64,000 nucleotides of DNA from Candidatus Thalassospirochaeta sargassi (GTDB lineage Bacteria; Spirochaetota; Spirochaetia; UBA9216): NCBI GenBank assembly GCA_028532855.1, contig JAQQAL010000008.1, positions 62,001-126,000 on the forward strand. Direction: 5' to 3'. The position numbers and the translations under genes were made by a program. The notes beneath the pieces are model-generated. The model ran no database searches and was not told the origin of the DNA. It was given only the letters and a program-made list of their open reading frames with translations. Position 1 is the first letter of the stretch, and every line of letters begins with the position of its first letter. Below are positions 8,067 to 16,334 of the stretch, in pieces.

Positions 8067-9589
8067 TCTTCATCCCCGTGTTTGTCCACGGATTCAGTCA
8101 GCCACTCATTCAGACGATCAGCTGAGAAATCCAGGATATCCTTATATATTTTTCCACCGCTCATTCCCACAACCCTGTCTGATACAGCCGCGGCAAGCTC
8201 CAGATTATGGGTGATTATTATAAGACCGCGGCAGATCTGTTTAAGGCGCTCAACAAGGTCAATAAAGTCGCTGAATGAAAGCCCTGTATCAGCCTCATCA
8301 AGAATAAATACCGGTCTTTTCAATAGATAGTAGATAGCAGCCTGCAGCCGCTTGCGTGCGCTGAAGCTCATCATGGCAGGTGGTGTTGAGGCATCCGGAA
8401 GCCCAAATTCAACTATGGTGCTCTCTACCCTGGCCTTGATAATATCCGGAGAACAGCCGGCTTCCTTCAACCCCCAGGCAAGTTCATCATAAACAGTGGG
8501 AAGAAAAATCTGGTAATCCGGATTCTGAAACATGTAAGCACAATGAGCGTTAAGCTGCGCAGGCAACGCCCCATTACCGGGGGGCACACCTTCTATCCCC
8601 GCAGCATGAATAGCCCCCCCGGAGGGTTCAATCAACCCGCATAAAAGCATTGCAAGGGTTGATTTACCGCAGCCGTTTCTTCCTACAATTGACAGGGTCT
8701 CTCCTTCAGACAGGGTGAAGCTATCAATAAAAAGTTGAAATCCACCGTCATACCGATACAGCAGATTTTCGGCGGTCAGCAAACTGTCGGGTCTTCCAGC
8801 AGTAAAACCGGAATTCACAGGCTTGCTGCGCTCTAATTTACTGAAATCCGGAATTATACCTTCTTCAGTAAGAAGCTTTTTAAAGCCACGGCTGAAAACA
8901 CCAGTCTCCCGGGGACTCAGCGTTCCGTCTTTAAGAAGATAAAATGAATCGGCCTTTTTGAATACGCTGAAATATTTAGACGTTAGAATAAGAATAGTTT
9001 TACCGGATGCTTTAAGCTTCTCCATAAGTTCAACGCGGTACGGATTATCCAGCTCTTCCATAGTTTCATCAAGAATCCAGAGATCCGGAGCTACGACAAA
9101 AAGACCTGCAAGAGCAATCTTCTTCTTTTCTCCGCCAGAAGTCTCACCGACAGGTTTATCGACAAGATGAGAAATACCAAGTATATCAAAGTTTTTTCGA
9201 ATGCGGTCATCCATTTCATCAAATGGGACGCCCAGAGATTCCAGTGGAAAAGCTACCTCTGTATAACATTCCGTTGTAACAGTCTGCCGCTCAGGATCCT
9301 GAAAAACAATTCCGCAGTTTTCAGTTAACTCCGCAGGCCCGGTTCCGGGAATATTCAGGCCGTCAAGGTCTATGGACCCTGATATTTTTCCGCCGGTATG
9401 CTTTGGAACAAGAGCTGAAATTACGAGTGCCAAACTGCTTTTTCCGGATTCAGCCCCCCCGAATATGACAGAGATCTCGCCCGGTAACAATTCAAGCGAT
9501 ACATCAGTAAAAATCTGTCGCTCAGAGACCCCGGACCAGGAAGGATAGCGGAAATTCAGTTCTTTGATGGTTAAATGCCCTTTTTTCAC
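8063..9589 (-). CDS. ECF transporter ATPase, two fused nucleotide-binding domains
   Basis: A 508-residue protein holding two ABC ATPase domains, replacing the usual EcfA/EcfA' pair. Domain 1: Walker A GGAESGKSS (44-52), signature TSGGEKKK (150-157), Walker B LWILDE (170-175), but LTSKYF where a switch His is expected. Domain 2: Walker A GRNGCGKST (303-311), Walker B FILDE (428-432), switch His in ITHNLE, but a degraded signature MSFSARKRL (407-415). Combined, one composite ATP site looks intact and the other degenerate. The start is GTG with no Shine-Dalgarno; a strong promoter places the transcript start on that GTG. Confidence 0.92.
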   Translation of the reverse strand: MKKGHLTIKELNFRYPSWSGVSERQIFTDVSLELLPGEISVIFGGAESGKSSLALVISALVPKHTGGKISGSIDLDGLNIPGTGPAELTENCGIVFQDPERQTVTTECYTEVAFPLESLGVPFDEMDDRIRKNFDILGISHLVDKPVGETSGGEKKKIALAGLFVVAPDLWILDETMEELDNPYRVELMEKLKASGKTILILTSKYFSVFKKADSFYLLKDGTLSPRETGVFSRGFKKLLTEEGIIPDFSKLERSKPVNSGFTAGRPDSLLTAENLLYRYDGGFQLFIDSFTLSEGETLSIVGRNGCGKSTLAMLLCGLIEPSGGAIHAAGIEGVPPGNGALPAQLNAHCAYMFQNPDYQIFLPTVYDELAWGLKEAGCSPDIIKARVESTIVEFGLPDASTPPAMMSFSARKRLQAAIYYLLKRPVFILDEADTGLSFSDFIDLVERLKQICRGLIIITHNLELAAAVSDRVVGMSGGKIYKDILDFSADRLNEWLTESVDKHGDEE

Positions 9590-9595
9590 GATCTG

Positions 9596-9624
9596 ATTAT
9601 ATTTTTATTATCAAAGTCGTTCAA
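9596..9624 (-). promoter_or_regulatory. Strong leaderless-type promoter of the ECF operon
   Basis: Minus strand: TTGAAC (9624-9619), 17-bp spacer, perfect TATAAT (9601-9596). Only six bases lie between the -10 box and the GTG start codon of the ATPase gene. Confidence 0.7.
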
Positions 9625-9775
9625 GCACAGGCTGAATGGTAAAGGATATGTAAACAGATCGTAAACTCATCGTGATTAGAGGAGAATTCTATTGAATATT
9701 CAGGATTTTCGTGTGACAACGTGATAACGTTTAAAAGATTTAGTTTTCAGAATAAATGAAAACGGGAGGAAGGCT

Positions 9776-10504
9776 ATGAATTATGATTTTACTTTCGGAA
9801 GCAAAATTCAATGTTCCGAAAATGAAAAAAAACATTCACTTATACTTCTCAAGGAAATACTCGAACAAACAAAAAAAGCCCGAACTGCCGGTTTTCTGGT
9901 ACTGGGTCAGGATTCTGACTCTATAACCAACGCGTTCCTCAAAGACAGCGTTAAACTAATCGGAAAGGGTTATGACTATCAGGCTGTCGAGAAAATACTT
10001 GAGATTAAAATGGCGGTAAGAAACGCCGAAGGCATTCACCTACTGGAAATGGCAATGGTGAAAGAGGGAATCCTTTCGATACTGCGGGGGGATCCTGTAT
10101 CTCTGACAGAGGAGATTCTTTTTTCTTTTCTGGGAACAGCTATCTATGAGGCGCATAAAAAAGAACAAAACGATGAGTTTACACGACACATAATACAGCT
10201 ATCGCAGGGAGAGAGAACAGCCCGTTCTGAATGTGGATTCTGGCTTCTTAATGCGAGTGACAATGAAATAAGCTTTCTGCTGAAAGCCTTCGACTGGGAA
10301 TCTCTCGGTGTACTGATGAAGGTAGAAACAGACGCGGTGCTCTACCGGATTTACAGTAATCTCAGCAAGGAGGCTGGGAAACTTTTCCGCGAAAGGCTGC
10401 AGATGCAGAAAGCTCCTGATGCCAAAACCATCAATAGCGCGGAAAATAAATTCCGTACAATCACCGCCAAAATATCCGGCAGCAAAGAAACAGCTGCTGT
10501 ATAG
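9776..10504 (+). CDS. Soluble MotA-cytoplasmic-like / FliG C-terminal-like hybrid protein
   Basis: A 242-residue protein without membrane segments. Residues 30-120 resemble the cytoplasmic parts of the stator protein MotA: ARTAGFLVLGQDSD (35-48), then a GYDYQAVEKILEI helix, then AMVKEGILSILRGDP (93-107) and a following helix matching the MotA C-terminal tail, as if the last two membrane helices had been deleted. Residues 158-215 resemble the rotor protein FliG: LLNASDNEISFLLKAFDWESL followed by RIYSNLSKEAGKLFRERL, then a helix like the VEEAQ helix of FliG. The start has GGGAGGAAGG upstream. A terminator follows. Role unknown; a regulator or adaptor of the flagellar motor is a guess. Confidence 0.65.
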   Translation: MNYDFTFGSKIQCSENEKKHSLILLKEILEQTKKARTAGFLVLGQDSDSITNAFLKDSVKLIGKGYDYQAVEKILEIKMAVRNAEGIHLLEMAMVKEGILSILRGDPVSLTEEILFSFLGTAIYEAHKKEQNDEFTRHIIQLSQGERTARSECGFWLLNASDNEISFLLKAFDWESLGVLMKVETDAVLYRIYSNLSKEAGKLFRERLQMQKAPDAKTINSAENKFRTITAKISGSKETAAV

Positions 10505-10516
10505 TTCAATCATTAG

Positions 10517-10554
10517 AGCCTTTTTTATGACCGTAAAACGTGAAAAAGGCTTTT
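10517..10554 (+). terminator. Probable terminator after the MotA/FliG-like gene
   Basis: A 9-bp stem AGCCTTTTT with AAAAAGGCT around a 17-nt loop, ending in TTTT. It lies 13 nt after the stop and just before the helicase promoter. Confidence 0.6.
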
Positions 10555-10556
10555 GC

Positions 10557-10585
10557 TTGCCCCAAAACAATTTAACTGATAAAAT
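10557..10585 (+). promoter_or_regulatory. Promoter of the XPB helicase gene
   Basis: TTGCCC (10557-10562), 17-bp spacer, TAAAAT (10580-10585). The ATG begins 9 nt after the -10 box, so the leader would be 1-2 nt, and no Shine-Dalgarno is present. Confidence 0.55.
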
Positions 10586-10593
10586 ATCTGGCT

Positions 10594-12273
10594 ATGGCAG
10601 AAACCGACAGTAAACCTCTTATCGTTCAGAGCGACAGTTCTCTGATGCTTGATGTTCACCACGCATCATTTGAAAATGCACGAAACGACATTGCAGCCTT
10701 CGCTGAACTTGAAAAGTCACCGGAACATATTCATACATACCGCATTACTCCGCTTTCACTCTGGAATGCGGCTTCAGCGGGAATACCCGCGGATGAAGTT
10801 GAGTCCAGACTTTCACGCTGGTCCAGATTTGACGTTCCCGAAAACGTTCTGTTCTCCGTTCGTCAAACCATTAACCGTTTCGGCCAGCTTGTTCTGAAGG
10901 AGACGGAGAATCCGGATCTGCTTTTGCTCGAGGCGGAGAATCAGAATATAGTAGTAGAACTTGAATCACGCAAAAGCCTTTCCAAACTGCTTATGCGCGA
11001 AGGCGACGGTTTTCTTGTTAAATTAGTTGACAGGGGAACAGTAAAGGTTGAGTTGATTAAAGCCGGCTGGCCGGTAAAAGATATTGCCCCGCTGACTGAA
11101 GGCGAACCGCTTGAGTTCAGCCTGCGGGAACAGACCCTGGGCGGTAAAGAGTTCAGCATCCGGGACTATCAGATAGAGGCTGCGTCGGCTTTTTACGGCG
11201 AAGGTAAGCAGGGGTTCGGATTCGGCACAATTGTAATGCCCTGCGGTTCGGGTAAAACGATAGTCGGAATGAAGGCCATGGATCTCTGCCGGACAAACAC
11301 ATTGATCATCACAACAAATATTGCAGCCGTCCATCAGTGGATGAGGGAACTAATAGATAAATCAGCGATTGACCCGGAACTCATCGGGGAATATACCGGC
11401 TCACGAAAAGAGATAAAACCTGTAACAATTGCCACTTACCAGATACTGACATGGCGACCTGACAAAGAAAGCGAGTTTCCGCATTTCAAACTTTTCAGTG
11501 AAGGCGGTTGGGGACTAATAATCTATGATGAAGTTCACCTGCTTCCTGCTCCGGTGTTCAGGGTAACGGCAGAAATTCAGGCCGTAAGACGCATAGGCCT
11601 TACAGCCACCCTGCTTCGTGAAGACGGACGCGAGGCGGATGTATTCTCACTTGTCGGCCCCAAGAGGTTTGATGTTCCATGGAAGGAACTTGAAGCCAAA
11701 GGCTGGATTGCCGAGGCTGGCTGTAATGAGATTCGGGTTGACTTGCCTGAAGATCTGCTCATTCAATATGCCGCAGCGGACAAGCGGCAGAAATTCAGGA
11801 TAGCCAGCGAGAACCCACGTAAACTGGAGATAGTGAAGCAGCTTGTAGAAAACCATAATGAGGATATGATCCTGATCATCGGACAATACCTGAAACAGCT
11901 GCACTCCGTTGCAAAGATGCTCAAAGCACCCATTATTACCGGCAAGACACCGAACGCTGAACGCGAGGTTATTTATCAGGATTTCAGGGAAGGAAAAGTC
12001 CGCGTAATCGTTGTGTCCAAGGTTGCCAATTTCGCAATTGATCTCCCGGATGCCTCAGTCGCAATACAGCTTTCAGGAACCTTCGGTTCGAGGCAGGAAG
12101 AGGCCCAGCGGCTCGGCAGGATTCTGAGGCCGAAAGAACGGAACTCATGGTTTTATTCCGTTGTTTCCAACTACACCACAGAAGAAGTCTTTTCCGCCAA
12201 CCGTCAGAAGTTTCTAACCGAGCAGGGATATAAATACAATATTGAAATCTGGGACGATATAGTTGATGAATAA
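10594..12273 (+). CDS. XPB/Rad25-type DNA helicase
   Basis: A 559-residue superfamily 2 helicase like the bacterial XPB proteins of spirochaetes and mycobacteria. An N-terminal damage-recognition region (1-180) precedes the helicase core: RDYQ (190-193), Walker A MPCGSGKT (215-222), DEVH box (312-315), the XPB-specific RED motif (342-344), SGTFGSRQEEAQRLGRILRP motif VI. It is a 3'-5' helicase expected to open DNA in repair. The ATG has no Shine-Dalgarno and follows a promoter at leaderless distance. The next gene encodes its likely partner. Confidence 0.93.
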   Translation: MAETDSKPLIVQSDSSLMLDVHHASFENARNDIAAFAELEKSPEHIHTYRITPLSLWNAASAGIPADEVESRLSRWSRFDVPENVLFSVRQTINRFGQLVLKETENPDLLLLEAENQNIVVELESRKSLSKLLMREGDGFLVKLVDRGTVKVELIKAGWPVKDIAPLTEGEPLEFSLREQTLGGKEFSIRDYQIEAASAFYGEGKQGFGFGTIVMPCGSGKTIVGMKAMDLCRTNTLIITTNIAAVHQWMRELIDKSAIDPELIGEYTGSRKEIKPVTIATYQILTWRPDKESEFPHFKLFSEGGWGLIIYDEVHLLPAPVFRVTAEIQAVRRIGLTATLLREDGREADVFSLVGPKRFDVPWKELEAKGWIAEAGCNEIRVDLPEDLLIQYAAADKRQKFRIASENPRKLEIVKQLVENHNEDMILIIGQYLKQLHSVAKMLKAPIITGKTPNAEREVIYQDFREGKVRVIVVSKVANFAIDLPDASVAIQLSGTFGSRQEEAQRLGRILRPKERNSWFYSVVSNYTTEEVFSANRQKFLTEQGYKYNIEIWDDIVDE

Positions 12274-12365
12274 AAATGATCATAAGTATTTGAATGTGTT
12301 ATTCGGGGGACGTTTTGCTGCAGGCAAAACTCCAAATCATCCTGATAAACCGGAGGGTTTTCAGG

Positions 12366-14375
12366 ATGATCAATAGCTGGAAAAATAATCTTCTAAGTCT
12401 ACCTGACTCTATTTTCTTTGATATTATGCGGAATTATCTCGGAGATCTTAAAACCCCTTTTAATAAACACGATCTGATCAGATCATTGACTACAATGATT
12501 TCGAAGACTGAGGTTCGCAGCCGAATCTTCGAACTGCTTGATGACGATGACGTAAGACTGCTCACGGCAGTGGCTTTACTTGATGCTGCCGGAATTGAAG
12601 AGTTATATGACTTCACCCGGCAGTACTACTCTTTCCTCGAGCTTCATAACAGAATCGCAAACCTTCAGGAGAGACTCCTGATTTGCATCGAATATCCGGA
12701 TCAGAATAATCGTTCAGGAAAAAAATTAATCAGATTAAACCCGGTTTTTGAGGATGAACTCACAGCCTCATACCTTGATAATTCAAAGATTTTTAGAAGC
12801 CTCTCAACAACCGACACAAGACGTTCACCGCTGTTGAATGAACAACTTATTTCAGCATTCATATCATACACGATTAACAATCAGGGAATCTTCGACACAA
12901 GCGGCGTCGCAAAAAAGAGAGCGGAAGCTGCCTGGTCAAATATTTTCAGCAACAGCATTGATGAGGATGACATCTCGCTCTTTATCAGATTAAAAGAAAT
13001 TTGCAGCAGGCTTGGATTTATATCAGCCGAACCGGGGAACTTCTCAATAAAATTCGGACAGATAGAAGACTTTGGTAAGTTTACCGCAACCGAACGCATC
13101 AACCTGCTGGCAGCCGCTGCAGTTTCCAGTTTCAGACCGGAGGCATCATGCAGCCTTGAGACATCGGTTAAGATTGTTTCCCACCTTTTCAACAGCCTGT
13201 GCAGCGGAACAAGAATACATGCTGACGACCTGCATTCATACTTCTATTTAATCAGGCGGACAGCTTCAAAATCCAGCACTGACACTGCGCTCTTCACCGA
13301 TGAACTTCTTACTGATGCTTTGAGTTTCTTCGGTTTTATTGTAAAGGAAGATGATTTCAGGATGCTTTATCTCGACAGCACCGTGGCAAACGATGAAAAA
13401 CTCAGGCTACAGTCAAACTTTGAGATTAGTGCACCTGCGGGCTTTCCGCTGTCTATGGAAATTCATGCTGCATGCTGCTGTGAAATAAAGAACTTCGATA
13501 TAACCCGTAACTATGAGCTGACAAAATCCGCTTATGCAGCGGCCCTTGATTCCGGACTCAAACCTGAGACAATTGAATCAGGCCTGAAAAATGCGTCTAC
13601 GGGCGGCATTCCACAGAATATCGGATTTTCACTTAAAGCCTGGGCAAAAGAGTACAGCAGCATAGGGCTGAACTACGGCGTCGTTATGACGGTTAGCCCT
13701 GACAGACTCCCCCTCATTGAACATAATCCCGGGCTTAACGAGTTTTTTACGGCTGCCCCGGCACCCGGTGTATTCATCCTTGATCCGGCGCGTGAAAAAG
13801 AATGGAGGAAGGCATTTAAAGACGCCGGCTTTGACATGCTTCCCAGCATCCCCTTATCATCTCCGAATATTCAGACTGCCGGTTCATCTGTCAGACTCCG
13901 GTCATACGGCGATGCAGTTGAAAGATGGCAGGGAGGTTGTGAAACAAAATCAGAAGAACTTATTGAAAACCTTGCAGGAAGAATCAGCAAACTCCGGATG
14001 AATACTGAAAACAAGCTCAAGCTTGAAGCACGGGCTCGAAAAAAACTCATACTTTCTGAATCCCAGCTGATTGCCTCCAACAGACCCGAGGAACGCGGTG
14101 AAGCAGGAGGGCTTGATCACCGGGCAAAAATAAGGCTTACAGAGAGGGCTCTTGAGCTAGATAATCTTCTTGAGGTCACCACAGCAAGGGATTTTGACCT
14201 GGAAAAAAGGCTGGTTAAACCTTTAAGACTTTTAAAATCGGAATCAGAAACACAGGGAAAACCCCCTGTTTTTTATATTGAAGGCATTGAACTGCCGAAT
14301 GAAAAAGAAATTCGGGTGCCTATTACAAAGATCAGCTATCTTAAAATGCTGAAAAGCTCACTCTTCACTCCATAA
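12366..14375 (+). CDS. Helicase_C_3 (XPB-associated) domain protein
   Basis: A 669-residue protein of unknown activity. The region IGFSLKAWAKEYSSIGLNYG followed by LIEHNPGLNEFFTAAPAPGVFIL and FKDAGFDMLPS matches the Helicase_C_3/XPB-associated domain found in the protein encoded next to XPB in actinobacteria. The N-terminal half is helical and winged-helix-like (LPDSIFFDIMRNYLGDLKTPFNKHDLI), and a helical, charged region fills 520-620. I use ATG 12366 because GGAGG lies 11 nt upstream; the frame opens earlier at 12294 without one. It probably works with XPB. Its 3' end overlaps the convergent aroDE gene by 11 bp. Confidence 0.75.
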   Translation: MINSWKNNLLSLPDSIFFDIMRNYLGDLKTPFNKHDLIRSLTTMISKTEVRSRIFELLDDDDVRLLTAVALLDAAGIEELYDFTRQYYSFLELHNRIANLQERLLICIEYPDQNNRSGKKLIRLNPVFEDELTASYLDNSKIFRSLSTTDTRRSPLLNEQLISAFISYTINNQGIFDTSGVAKKRAEAAWSNIFSNSIDEDDISLFIRLKEICSRLGFISAEPGNFSIKFGQIEDFGKFTATERINLLAAAAVSSFRPEASCSLETSVKIVSHLFNSLCSGTRIHADDLHSYFYLIRRTASKSSTDTALFTDELLTDALSFFGFIVKEDDFRMLYLDSTVANDEKLRLQSNFEISAPAGFPLSMEIHAACCCEIKNFDITRNYELTKSAYAAALDSGLKPETIESGLKNASTGGIPQNIGFSLKAWAKEYSSIGLNYGVVMTVSPDRLPLIEHNPGLNEFFTAAPAPGVFILDPAREKEWRKAFKDAGFDMLPSIPLSSPNIQTAGSSVRLRSYGDAVERWQGGCETKSEELIENLAGRISKLRMNTENKLKLEARARKKLILSESQLIASNRPEERGEAGGLDHRAKIRLTERALELDNLLEVTTARDFDLEKRLVKPLRLLKSESETQGKPPVFYIEGIELPNEKEIRVPITKISYLKMLKSSLFTP

Positions 14376-15855
14376 CACAGCCGGTAAAAAGCCTGAACTG
14401 CTCAACTGCCTGTGCCTTGAGCATGGGAAAGCCATTTATTATCCTGCATCCGGCGGATTCAGCAGAAGCCAGAAAAGCGGTTTTCTCAGGCGTGTAAATT
14501 ATGTCGTAGGCAGTCTCTACCCCGCTGAAATCAAACCCAGGAACAGGATTGTCTTCAATATTTGGCTCCATTCCAAGGCTTGTGGTCTGAACAACAAGGG
14601 GAAAGCAATCATCAGTATCATCAAGAAGTTCGAATCCTCCTCCCCTGCAACCGAAATCAGCCGCAAGGGATATAGCTTTTTCAGAACTCCGGTTTACAAT
14701 CAGAACATCCATCCCCTGCTTCACAAGGGCATAAACCACAGCCCGTGCGGCGCCGCCGGCGCCTATAACAAGGGCTTTTCTGTTTTCAAGCTCCATACCT
14801 TCAAGGGGTTTTAAGAATCCAATCCAGTCCGTGTTGTATCCTCTCCATTCATTGGTACTGCTATTACATACCAGGGTATTACATGCACCTATCGCCTGCA
14901 CTGAATTATCGATTGAATCAGCAAGACCTTTAACCCTCTGTTTGTGAGGAATTGTTACAGACAGCCCCCGAAGTCCAAGTTCCGCTGAGTGAGACAGGAG
15001 CAGTTCAGGCTGATCAGTCTCAAACGGCAGATACACAGCATCAAGACTGTTTGATTTAATTGCAGCATTGTGAATATTCGGTGACCTGCTGTGCATCACC
15101 GGATTACCGATTATCCCCAGCACAATGCTTTCACCGCTCAAAGCATTATAATTATATACATTTACAAGCTCAGCCGGACTGATATGCCCCGGGGCCGCTT
15201 CTGTGCTGCCTGCAGAACAAAAGGTCAGCATCCCGCCCCATGCCGAAGCCATAATACGTGATGGAACACCGACAGATCCCATTCCGACAAGGATATAGTC
15301 GCTTAACAGGGGGCCGTTGGTACATGAAAAGCCCTGCGAACCGCTCCGCATATCACTCAATTGTCGGTGAGCATCGAAAATCCGCAGCAAATCCGCAGTA
15401 GATTCAGGCATTACAGCCGCCTTTGGGATGTATCGATCCCCCTTGGAGTTCTCAATCATCCTTTCGGCCAGGTTGGCAGGTACACCTGTGAAATCATGAA
15501 ACGACAATATAATTCTTGTGCCTGCAGCCTCTGCGGCCTTCATCAGCTGCAATTCAGCGTCGGTATCGGCATCATCTTCAATATCAATATACCTCCATCC
15601 GCCTTCAAGCGCCTTCAGCATTACTGCAACCCTCTCTTCATTAGAAATAGAAGTATTAATGCCACCGTCTGCAGGCTTCCTGAATGTTAATATGCAGGGC
15701 AGTCCAGCAGCATCCGGTATTGTATGAAGTCCGTCATACTCAGACGAATTCAGAAAGTCGACCCGGATTTCCACGAGGTCAATAAATTCCCTGTTTTTAT
15801 TAATTATCTGAAGATTGGCATCTATACTTGTTTCGGTACAGCTTAGACAGATCAT
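14365..15855 (-). CDS. aroDE: Fused 3-dehydroquinate dehydratase (type I) / shikimate dehydrogenase
   Basis: A 496-residue bifunctional enzyme of the shikimate pathway, catalysing two successive steps: 3-dehydroquinate to 3-dehydroshikimate, then NADPH-dependent reduction to shikimate. Residues 1-235 are type I dehydroquinase, with the general base in SFHDF (H120) and the Schiff-base lysine in IPKAAVMP (K145). Residues 245-496 are AroE: GNPVMHSRSPNIHN, TIPHK (K305), GYNTDW (D343) and the nucleotide-binding GAGGAAR (365-371). Such fusions are known in plants, chlamydiae and some other bacteria. GGAGGA precedes the ATG. Confidence 0.95.
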   Translation of the reverse strand: MICLSCTETSIDANLQIINKNREFIDLVEIRVDFLNSSEYDGLHTIPDAAGLPCILTFRKPADGGINTSISNEERVAVMLKALEGGWRYIDIEDDADTDAELQLMKAAEAAGTRIILSFHDFTGVPANLAERMIENSKGDRYIPKAAVMPESTADLLRIFDAHRQLSDMRSGSQGFSCTNGPLLSDYILVGMGSVGVPSRIMASAWGGMLTFCSAGSTEAAPGHISPAELVNVYNYNALSGESIVLGIIGNPVMHSRSPNIHNAAIKSNSLDAVYLPFETDQPELLLSHSAELGLRGLSVTIPHKQRVKGLADSIDNSVQAIGACNTLVCNSSTNEWRGYNTDWIGFLKPLEGMELENRKALVIGAGGAARAVVYALVKQGMDVLIVNRSSEKAISLAADFGCRGGGFELLDDTDDCFPLVVQTTSLGMEPNIEDNPVPGFDFSGVETAYDIIYTPEKTAFLASAESAGCRIINGFPMLKAQAVEQFRLFTGCVME

Positions 15856-15875
15856 TTTATCCTCCGCTAAAAGTC

Positions 15876-16334
15876 TCAGCGGACGTAATAGAGATAAATC
15901 TCATCGAGTCCGGCCGGTGAAAAAACAAAGCGCAGACGGACTGGCCCGCCGTGCCATGGGAGATTATAATACAGCGAATCATGCGATTCAATCCATGGAC
16001 TGCCGCAGCGCCGTTTTACAGCATTCATTGACATGCCGGCTTTCAACCCCTCGATACTGCCTTCAGCGTTCGAATCGGCGCGAAGCTGGACAATCTCATC
16101 ACCTGAAAACCAGAGTGTGATACCGGCGTTATACCAGATAAGCCTGTCAGCCCGGCTGCCGACTGCCTCAGGCTCTATTTCCAAAAAATCCTTACCGAAT
16201 GCTTTTTCAGCCTCCTCTATTCCGCTGCCGAGCAGTTCCATCCAGTATCCGGCATCAGAAGGACTGATCTCACCCGGGAAAATGGGTGCTGAAATCATAA
16301 GAAATAAAGCCGCTGTAAACAGATGCCGGAGCAT
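15876..16334 (-). CDS. Exported protein, possibly BamE/SmpA-like
   Basis: A 152-residue protein with a signal peptide (residues 1-20, cleavage near PIFPG). The mature part contains GLKAGMSMNAVKRRCGSP and then a Tyr/Trp-rich YYNLPWHGGPVRLRFVF, a pattern reminiscent of the BamE/SmpA fold where a GMS-V-x-G-P turn is followed by strands. The resemblance is weak. Its ATG overlaps the stop of the preceding TPR lipoprotein by one base, so it is cotranscribed and the two may act together in the periplasm. Confidence 0.6.
   Translation of the reverse strand: MLRHLFTAALFLMISAPIFPGEISPSDAGYWMELLGSGIEEAEKAFGKDFLEIEPEAVGSRADRLIWYNAGITLWFSGDEIVQLRADSNAEGSIEGLKAGMSMNAVKRRCGSPWIESHDSLYYNLPWHGGPVRLRFVFSPAGLDEIYLYYVR

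Noticed and set aside
9718-9731. Inverted repeat AACGT-GATA-ACGTT before the MotA/FliG-like gene
   Set aside because: Short stems common by chance, and no adjacent regulator gene supports an operator.
9640-9735. Sigma-28 (FliA) promoter for the MotA/FliG-like gene
   Set aside because: TAAA followed by CGTGATTA matches the GCCGATAA box only in part; too weak to claim.
14365-14375. Frameshift suspected where the Helicase_C_3 and aroDE genes overlap
   Set aside because: Both proteins end naturally; the 11-bp convergent overlap is normal, as are those at 59496-59499 and 61446-61477.
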